A DNA stretch of 64,000 nucleotides from Mycolicibacterium mageritense (lineage in GTDB: Bacteria > Actinomycetota > Actinomycetes > Mycobacteriales > Mycobacteriaceae): positions 3,472,001 to 3,536,000 of the forward strand of contig NZ_AP022567.1 of NCBI RefSeq assembly GCF_010727475.1, given 5' to 3'. Position numbers and translations under genes: made by a program. This document shows positions 59,311 to 64,000 of this stretch, one piece after another (the stretch's first letter is position 1; each line of letters starts with the position of its first letter). A model generated the notes under the pieces. The model was not told the DNA's origin. It was given only the letters and a program-made list of their open reading frames with translations, and did no database searches.

Positions 59311-60615
59311 CTAACGCCGAATGGTTGCGGCCGCAGTCGCACTGGCCACACAGCACCCCGCCACCACAGGGAAGATCAGCGCTGCGTTTCCGGTGTGATC
59401 CATGAGGTGGCCGACGAGTGGTTCCGCGACGCCGGCGAACAGATAGGAGAAGAAGTTCACCACTCCCGTTGCAGTGCCCGCCATTTGCGTACCGACCAGA
59501 TCCGGGCACAGCGCCCAGATGGTCGAATGCGGACCGTAGACGAAGAATCCCGTCAAGAACAGCACAAGGATCCCGGTGACCGTGCCCAGATGCGCGACGT
59601 ACATGACTGTGGCGGTCACCGCGCCGAGCACCATGAACAACATGATGGGGCGATCACGACGGGATCCGAACATGCGGTCGGACAACTGACCGTTGGTGAG
59701 GGCGCCGACAGCCATGCCGACCGGCAGTGCCACCGAGATCCATACCGGGCTTATCCCACCGCCCCCCTCTTTCCAGTCCTTGCCCAGAAAGTAGACCGGT
59801 ACCCAGATCAGCAATCCATAACGAGCAGCGTTCTGGAAACCGATCGTGACGCCGGTGGACCAGATCTTCGGATTGCGCAGCACCGCACGGTAACGGGCGA
59901 GTGACCGCGTGGTGTCCACCCCCTGAGCAGTCGCCTCGACGTATTCCTCGTCGCGGGTGTAGGACTCGGGCGGAGTGATTCCGGCGGCCTTGGGGCTGTC
60001 GCGGGCCACCACATAAAAGGTTATGCCGCCGACCAGCATGAGCAGCACCGGAATACGGAATATCCACTGCCAGTCCATTTTCAGCGTGTCCACCACGATG
60101 GTTGAGGTGACGAACGCCAGGACCGACGACAAGCCTGCGGCGAAGAGGTAGAAGCCGAAGCTCTTGCCGCGTTCGTGCGGGCCCCACCAGTTCGAGATCA
60201 CGCGCCCTCCGGATGGAAAACCCATCGCCTGCGTGAATCCGTTGGCTCCCCAGAAGAAGGCCAGGGACTTGCTGCCCACGGCGAAACTGGTGCACCAGTT
60301 CAGAATCGTCGAAAGGACGGCGCCTGCGGCCATCAGCCGGCGTCCGCCGAACTTGTCGGCGAGGTTGCCGTTGACCATCTGACCCGCGGCGTAGCACCAC
60401 AACATCGCGCCGCTGATCGACCCCAGAGTGGTCTTGCTGAGTCCCAAGTCTTCCTGGATGCCCGGGATCGCAAAACCGAAGGTCTGGCGTCCCGTATAGA
60501 AGAACAGGTAGCAGAACATCGCCGCGAGCAGCATGCGCCACTTCAACCGCGAAAACTTGGCCTCCGACACCGCAACCAGATCCCGAGAGGCGCGCTTTTC
60601 GAACGTGCTGGACAT
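59311..60615 (-). CDS. MFS organophosphate-type transporter, probable phosphonate importer
   Basis: A 434-residue protein with twelve helices, of the GlpT/UhpC-like branch: YTGRQTFGFAIPGIQEDLGL in helix 1-2, MVNGNLADKFGGRRLMAAG in loop 2-3 and GFPSGGRVISNWWGPHERG near residue 133. ATG 60615 follows GGAGGACA. It lies 23 bp after the phosphonoacetate hydrolase gene on the same strand. I infer import of phosphonoacetate or a related phosphonate. Confidence 0.85.
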   Translation of the reverse strand: MSSTFEKRASRDLVAVSEAKFSRLKWRMLLAAMFCYLFFYTGRQTFGFAIPGIQEDLGLSKTTLGSISGAMLWCYAAGQMVNGNLADKFGGRRLMAAGAVLSTILNWCTSFAVGSKSLAFFWGANGFTQAMGFPSGGRVISNWWGPHERGKSFGFYLFAAGLSSVLAFVTSTIVVDTLKMDWQWIFRIPVLLMLVGGITFYVVARDSPKAAGITPPESYTRDEEYVEATAQGVDTTRSLARYRAVLRNPKIWSTGVTIGFQNAARYGLLIWVPVYFLGKDWKEGGGGISPVWISVALPVGMAVGALTNGQLSDRMFGSRRDRPIMLFMVLGAVTATVMYVAHLGTVTGILVLFLTGFFVYGPHSTIWALCPDLVGTQMAGTATGVVNFFSYLFAGVAEPLVGHLMDHTGNAALIFPVVAGCCVASATAAATIRR

Positions 60616-60638
60616 CGTTGTCCTCCGCTGGTCGGGCG

Positions 60639-61985
60639 CTAGACCGCTGCCGCGGTTCGGGATTGATGTTGTGTGACGAGGGTGGTGGCCACCCAGAACG
60701 CGTCGTAGTTGTGCACGTAGGCGTCGGCGCCATACGGCTCGTCGAGCAGGTCGGGACGCGGCAGCGCGCGGTTGATGATGAACGGGATCTGCAGTTCGCC
60801 CAACGCCCCGTGCGAACGCAGAGGCGCGTCGAGCCCGGTGAGATCGTGCCATTCGGCGAAGCGGCCCACCGCGGTGCCGGCGTCGGCCATCAACACCACA
60901 TCACCGATCCGGTCACCCGGCAGCCCGAAGACATCGACCGCGTCGTCGCGGCTGTACACGGCCTGTACCCCGTTGATGGCCTTCAGCGCACTGATCACCA
61001 GATCTTGGTCGGTGCCTGTCGGTAGATGGATGCTGGCGAATGAACCCAGGGCGCCGTGGTGCACGGTATATGGGTCCGTGATGGGCAGGATCACCCGAAC
61101 CCCGTCTACACCTTCGCCGCCCAGGATTCGGCGGACTTCGTCTTCGACGTAGATCACGCGCGGGGTTCCGGTCTCGTCGGTCTTGGCACTCATCCCGTGA
61201 TCGGCCGTGAGCACCACGATCGCGCCGAGTGCCTCCAATTGTGCGGCGTACGAATCGATCATGGCGTAGAACCCGTTGGCGGTTGCGGTTCCGGGGGCAT
61301 GCTTGTGCTGGATGTAGTCGGTCAGCGAGAGATACATGAGATCGGCGCCGCGTGAGGCGAGGATTGCGACCCCCGCAGCAAGCACGAACTCCGACAGATC
61401 CGCCGAATACACTTCCGGCACAGGCTTTCCCACAAACTCGAGCACGTTGTCGATGCCGTTGTCGGCCAGGGTGGCCTGATCGGCTTTCTCCGCGGAAAAA
61501 CAGATGCCGGTGCGCGACGGTGCGACGAACGCGCCGCCACCGTCGAGACTCGGCCCTTCCTCGACCAGACCGGCGCCCAGCAGGTGCCGAAGTTTGTCCT
61601 TGGCGGTGACCACGACGACGTCGAATCCTGCTTGGCTCGCTGCGGCGAAAATGGTTGGTGCACGCAGGAACCGCTTGTCGTTCATCAATACTTCTTCGCC
61701 GGTGGTGGTGTCGAAGATGTAGTTGCCCGAGATGCCGTGGACACCAGGCGGACGCCCGGTCGCGATCGATAGATTGTTCGGATTGGTCAGCGCCGGTATG
61801 GCGCAATGCGCAGGCCATGAACTGGACTCGCCGGCAAGTACTCGGCTCAGCCACGGCATGTGGCCCGCTTTCATCGCCTCGACGTGATAATCGGGCTCAC
61901 TGCCGTCGATGCAGATGACCACCACCGGTGCTCCCGGCAGCACGTATGTCCGGTCGTTCACGCTGAATGACGAAGGGGATTCCAC
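60639..61985 (-). CDS. phnA: Phosphonoacetate hydrolase
   Basis: An alkaline-phosphatase-superfamily enzyme of 448 residues that splits phosphonoacetate into acetate and phosphate. Metal and nucleophile residues fit: Asp27 in VVICIDGSEPDY, Thr67 in ALTNPNNLS, the Asp/His set in LSLTDYIQHKHAPG near 240, TADHGMSAKTDE near 275 and the late His in HHGALGSFAS. GTG 61985 is chosen over the TTG at 62033 because GAGGAGC lies just upstream. Use of phosphonoacetate as phosphate or carbon source is likely. Confidence 0.88.
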   Translation of the reverse strand: MESPSSFSVNDRTYVLPGAPVVVICIDGSEPDYHVEAMKAGHMPWLSRVLAGESSSWPAHCAIPALTNPNNLSIATGRPPGVHGISGNYIFDTTTGEEVLMNDKRFLRAPTIFAAASQAGFDVVVVTAKDKLRHLLGAGLVEEGPSLDGGGAFVAPSRTGICFSAEKADQATLADNGIDNVLEFVGKPVPEVYSADLSEFVLAAGVAILASRGADLMYLSLTDYIQHKHAPGTATANGFYAMIDSYAAQLEALGAIVVLTADHGMSAKTDETGTPRVIYVEDEVRRILGGEGVDGVRVILPITDPYTVHHGALGSFASIHLPTGTDQDLVISALKAINGVQAVYSRDDAVDVFGLPGDRIGDVVLMADAGTAVGRFAEWHDLTGLDAPLRSHGALGELQIPFIINRALPRPDLLDEPYGADAYVHNYDAFWVATTLVTQHQSRTAAAV

Positions 61986-62086
61986 TGATGCGCTCCTCGT
62001 GCTTGGTTGGGTGACAACGGCCTCGTGTAGCAACGGCCCGTCAGTAACAGTGCTCGGGTCCGGCGGCGCGCGGAACCCAGGTTCTC

Positions 62087-62103
62087 GCTATGGGAGCCAT
62101 AGC
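62087..62103. promoter_or_regulatory. LysR-type palindrome upstream of phnA
   Basis: Arms GCTATGG and CCATAGC around GAG give a T-N11-A core within the 128-bp region upstream of phnA, a probable site for one of the two flanking LysR proteins. Confidence 0.55.
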
Positions 62104-62113
62104 TTGGCGAGAT

Positions 62114-63016
62114 TCACTCCCGTGTGCACTTCTCGGTGACCAGTGCGAGGAAGTGCTCTTCTGCGCGCGTCAGGTGATGGTCGGTGCGCCGCACGAAGCA
62201 GACGGGGCGGGCAGGTGGCGGCGGATCGATGGCGAGTTCGGCCACCCGGCCCAGTGCGAAGGCGTCGCGGCACACGATCCGTGGAAGGCACGAAATGCCA
62301 AGACCTTCCGCGACAGCCGCGACGATCGCGCTGGTGCTGGCCAGCGTCCACGTGCGGACGTCGGGGATCTGCCAGCGGTTCACGAGTGCCTCCTGATAGG
62401 TCCGCGTCGCCGAACCCTGCTCGCGGAGTAGCACGATCGAGCCTCGTAGCACTCGTGGCTCCGCTGCCGAGCCCGCCAGCGGGTGCCTGCCGGACACGAC
62501 GACGGCCTGCTCTTCGCTGGGTAGCGGTATGACAGTGAGGGCCGGATCGTCTACTTCCGCCGCGATGATCCCGAGGCCCACCTTGCCTTCGAGGGTGTGA
62601 CGGATCGCCGTCGATGAGTTGTCGATGTGCACGTCGATCGTGACATCCGGATAGGTCGAGGAGAAGTCCTGCAGCAGCCCGGGCAGGAACGCGCCTTCAC
62701 TGGTCGTCGTCGTAGCGCTGATGGTGAGCGAACCGGTCAGCGGCCGGAGACTGATCCCGGCGAGATCGTCTAGCGCCTCGTCGGCGATAGCGAGCATCCG
62801 GTACGCGTGCGCAAGCAGAACTTCTCCGGCTTCGGTGAGCTTGAACTGCCTGCCCGTCCGTTCGATGAGCAGGGATCCGACCTCGGCTTCTAGTTGGCGC
62901 AGATGGGTGGATGCGGTGGACTGCGTGATGCCGAGTTCCCGTGCGCCCGAGGACACACTGCCTGCGTCGACGATCACGGTGAACACGCGCAAGCGGTGCA
63001 GGCTGGGCAGGGTCAC
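62114..63016 (-). CDS. LysR-family regulator
   Basis: A LysR protein of 300 residues, with HTH GSVSSGARELGITQSTASTH near residue 19. The effector domain includes TEAGEVLLAHA and EGLGISCLPR. GTG 63016 overlaps the stop of the DctA-type gene (GTGA), so it is co-transcribed with that transporter. It lies directly upstream of phnA in the same direction, with a LysR-type palindrome between, and may control it. Whether its effector is a phosphonate or a dicarboxylate is open. Confidence 0.83.
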   Translation of the reverse strand: MTLPSLHRLRVFTVIVDAGSVSSGARELGITQSTASTHLRQLEAEVGSLLIERTGRQFKLTEAGEVLLAHAYRMLAIADEALDDLAGISLRPLTGSLTISATTTTSEGAFLPGLLQDFSSTYPDVTIDVHIDNSSTAIRHTLEGKVGLGIIAAEVDDPALTVIPLPSEEQAVVVSGRHPLAGSAAEPRVLRGSIVLLREQGSATRTYQEALVNRWQIPDVRTWTLASTSAIVAAVAEGLGISCLPRIVCRDAFALGRVAELAIDPPPPARPVCFVRRTDHHLTRAEEHFLALVTEKCTRE

Positions 63017-64000
63017 CGGGACGCCACCGCGGCCGGTGCGGCGGGTAACGGGGGAGCGTCCGGCACCCACGAGGTTCCGGCGATGATGGCATGCACCTGG
63101 GCGGGCCGGATTTCGCCCTGCCAGCGGCCGATCACCAGACCCGCGACGGCGTTGCCCAACGAATTCACCACCGCGCGACATTCCGACATGAACCGGTCGA
63201 TTCCGAACACCAGCATCACGCCAGACACCGGAATCAGGCCGATTGCGGACACGCTCGTGGTCAGCATGACGAAGCCACCGCCCGTCACCCCGGCCGTGCC
63301 CTTCGACGCGAGCAGCATGACCAACAGCACCATCACCTGCTGTCCGATGGGCAGGTCGATACCGAGGGCTTGCGCGATGAAAACCGTTGTCAGCGTGAGG
63401 TAGATGCACGTGCCGTCGAGATTGAACGAGTAGCCGGCGGTAACGCTCATGCCCGCGGTGCCCTTAGAGACCCCGAGGTTCTCGAGTTTGCGCACGATGC
63501 CCGGCAGCGCCACCTCCGACGACGACGCGCCGAGAGCCAGCAGCACCTCGTCACGGAAATACCGCAGCACACGCCAGGGGTGCAGCCCCACCGAAAGCAG
63601 AATGCCGCCGAGCACCACCGCGATGAACACGATCGAGGTCGCGTAGAAGGTCAGGATGAGCTTCAGCAGTGCGCCCAGAGATGCCGCGCCGAAATTGCCC
63701 GCCGTGTACGCCATGGCACCGAACACGCCGACGGGTGCGGCCCACACGACGATCCGCACCACTGCGAACAGTGCCTCACCCACCCGCTCGACGCCTTGCG
63801 CGACGGGGCGGCCGCGCTCGCCAAGCAGTTGGAGACCGATTCCGAACAGCACCGCGAAGAACAAGATGGGCAGGATTGCGCCGTCGGCCAGACTCGCCAC
63901 GATGTTGGACGGAATGACCTGCAAGAAATAGTCGTACCAGGCGAGTTCTTTGCCCGCGGCGACCCCGTCTGCGACTTTGTCGCTGAGCTCCAATGAGGAT
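63013..64000 (-). CDS. DctA-type dicarboxylate/amino acid:cation symporter (partial)
   Basis: The frame is open to the right edge, so the N-terminus is missing; 329 codons are visible. The DAACS signature is clear: GYSFNLDGTCIYLTLTTVFI followed by ASKGTAGVTGGGFVMLTTSV, and the substrate-binding region GIDRFMSECRAVVNSLGNAVA. These proteins import C4-dicarboxylates or acidic amino acids with Na+ or H+. Its stop overlaps the LysR start. Confidence 0.88.
   Translation of the reverse strand, partial: SSLELSDKVADGVAAGKELAWYDYFLQVIPSNIVASLADGAILPILFFAVLFGIGLQLLGERGRPVAQGVERVGEALFAVVRIVVWAAPVGVFGAMAYTAGNFGAASLGALLKLILTFYATSIVFIAVVLGGILLSVGLHPWRVLRYFRDEVLLALGASSSEVALPGIVRKLENLGVSKGTAGMSVTAGYSFNLDGTCIYLTLTTVFIAQALGIDLPIGQQVMVLLVMLLASKGTAGVTGGGFVMLTTSVSAIGLIPVSGVMLVFGIDRFMSECRAVVNSLGNAVAGLVIGRWQGEIRPAQVHAIIAGTSWVPDAPPLPAAPAAVASR

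Overview
The window reads as chromosomal DNA of a rapidly growing, high-GC mycobacterium (Mycolicibacterium type). Almost all the DNA is coding, start-stop overlaps of the ATGA/GTGA kind are common, and both KstR-type and KstR2-type steroid operators are present. The backbone is the cholesterol catabolic island known in M. tuberculosis as roughly Rv3556c-Rv3572, in the same relative order and orientation. No tRNA, rRNA or CRISPR array was seen, and no gene-free stretch exceeds about 210 bases. The species cannot be fixed from the sequence alone.

Backbone. At the left edge lie a secreted protein (Rv3572 type, cut by the window) and kshB on the minus strand. Divergent from them is hsaA-hsaD-hsaC-hsaB, with two KstR boxes in between: steroid 9-alpha-hydroxylase reductase and the A/B-ring meta-cleavage enzymes. 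The backbone resumes with aspB (28.0-29.2 kb), then fadE33-fadE32-fadE31-fadD3 (minus) divergent from fadE30-ipdF (plus) across a KstR2 box (37.8-44.3 kb). It ends with kstR2-fadA6 behind a second KstR2 box (56.5-58.3 kb). This half handles the C/D rings as HIP-CoA. The genes nat and PPE64, present in the tuberculosis locus, are missing here.

Interruptions. (I) 5.3-28.0 kb holds several cassettes: SDR / TetR / [3Fe-4S] ferredoxin-P450 with shared TetR operators; an APC permease, FGGY kinase and two flavoproteins under a DeoR repressor; an operon of two mycofactocin-type SDRs, a tandem CMD protein and an aldehyde dehydrogenase under a TetR; a monoglyceride-lipase-like hydrolase and a methyltransferase; a LysR-controlled ketone-body operon (MFS transporter, 3-hydroxybutyrate dehydrogenase, acetoacetyl-CoA synthetase); a 13E12-type HNH protein; and a small ClpX-zinc-finger/HTH protein with paired palindromes. 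(II) 29.2-37.8 kb holds a very divergent histidine-ammonia-lyase homologue, an IclR regulator, a four-gene OpuC/ProVWX-type ABC transporter, urocanase and an M20 amidohydrolase. I read this as a candidate histidine-betaine (hercynine/ergothioneine-like) uptake and degradation system. (III) 44.3-56.4 kb holds a five-gene SWIM / DUF5691 / MoxR-AAA / DUF5682 / VWA operon resembling E. coli yehLMPQ, a two-component system with a DUF4173 membrane protein, and an isochorismatase-like hydrolase with an AmiS/UreI channel. (IV) From 58.3 kb to the right edge are a LysR regulator, a phosphonoacetate hydrolase with an organophosphate-type MFS transporter, a second LysR regulator and a DctA-type symporter cut by the window end.

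Regulation visible in the sequence includes steroid repressor boxes, at least four private operator sets next to their likely regulators, several TANNNT -10 boxes placed so that transcripts would begin at the start codon (leaderless), and five clear hairpins, most of them terminators between transcription units.
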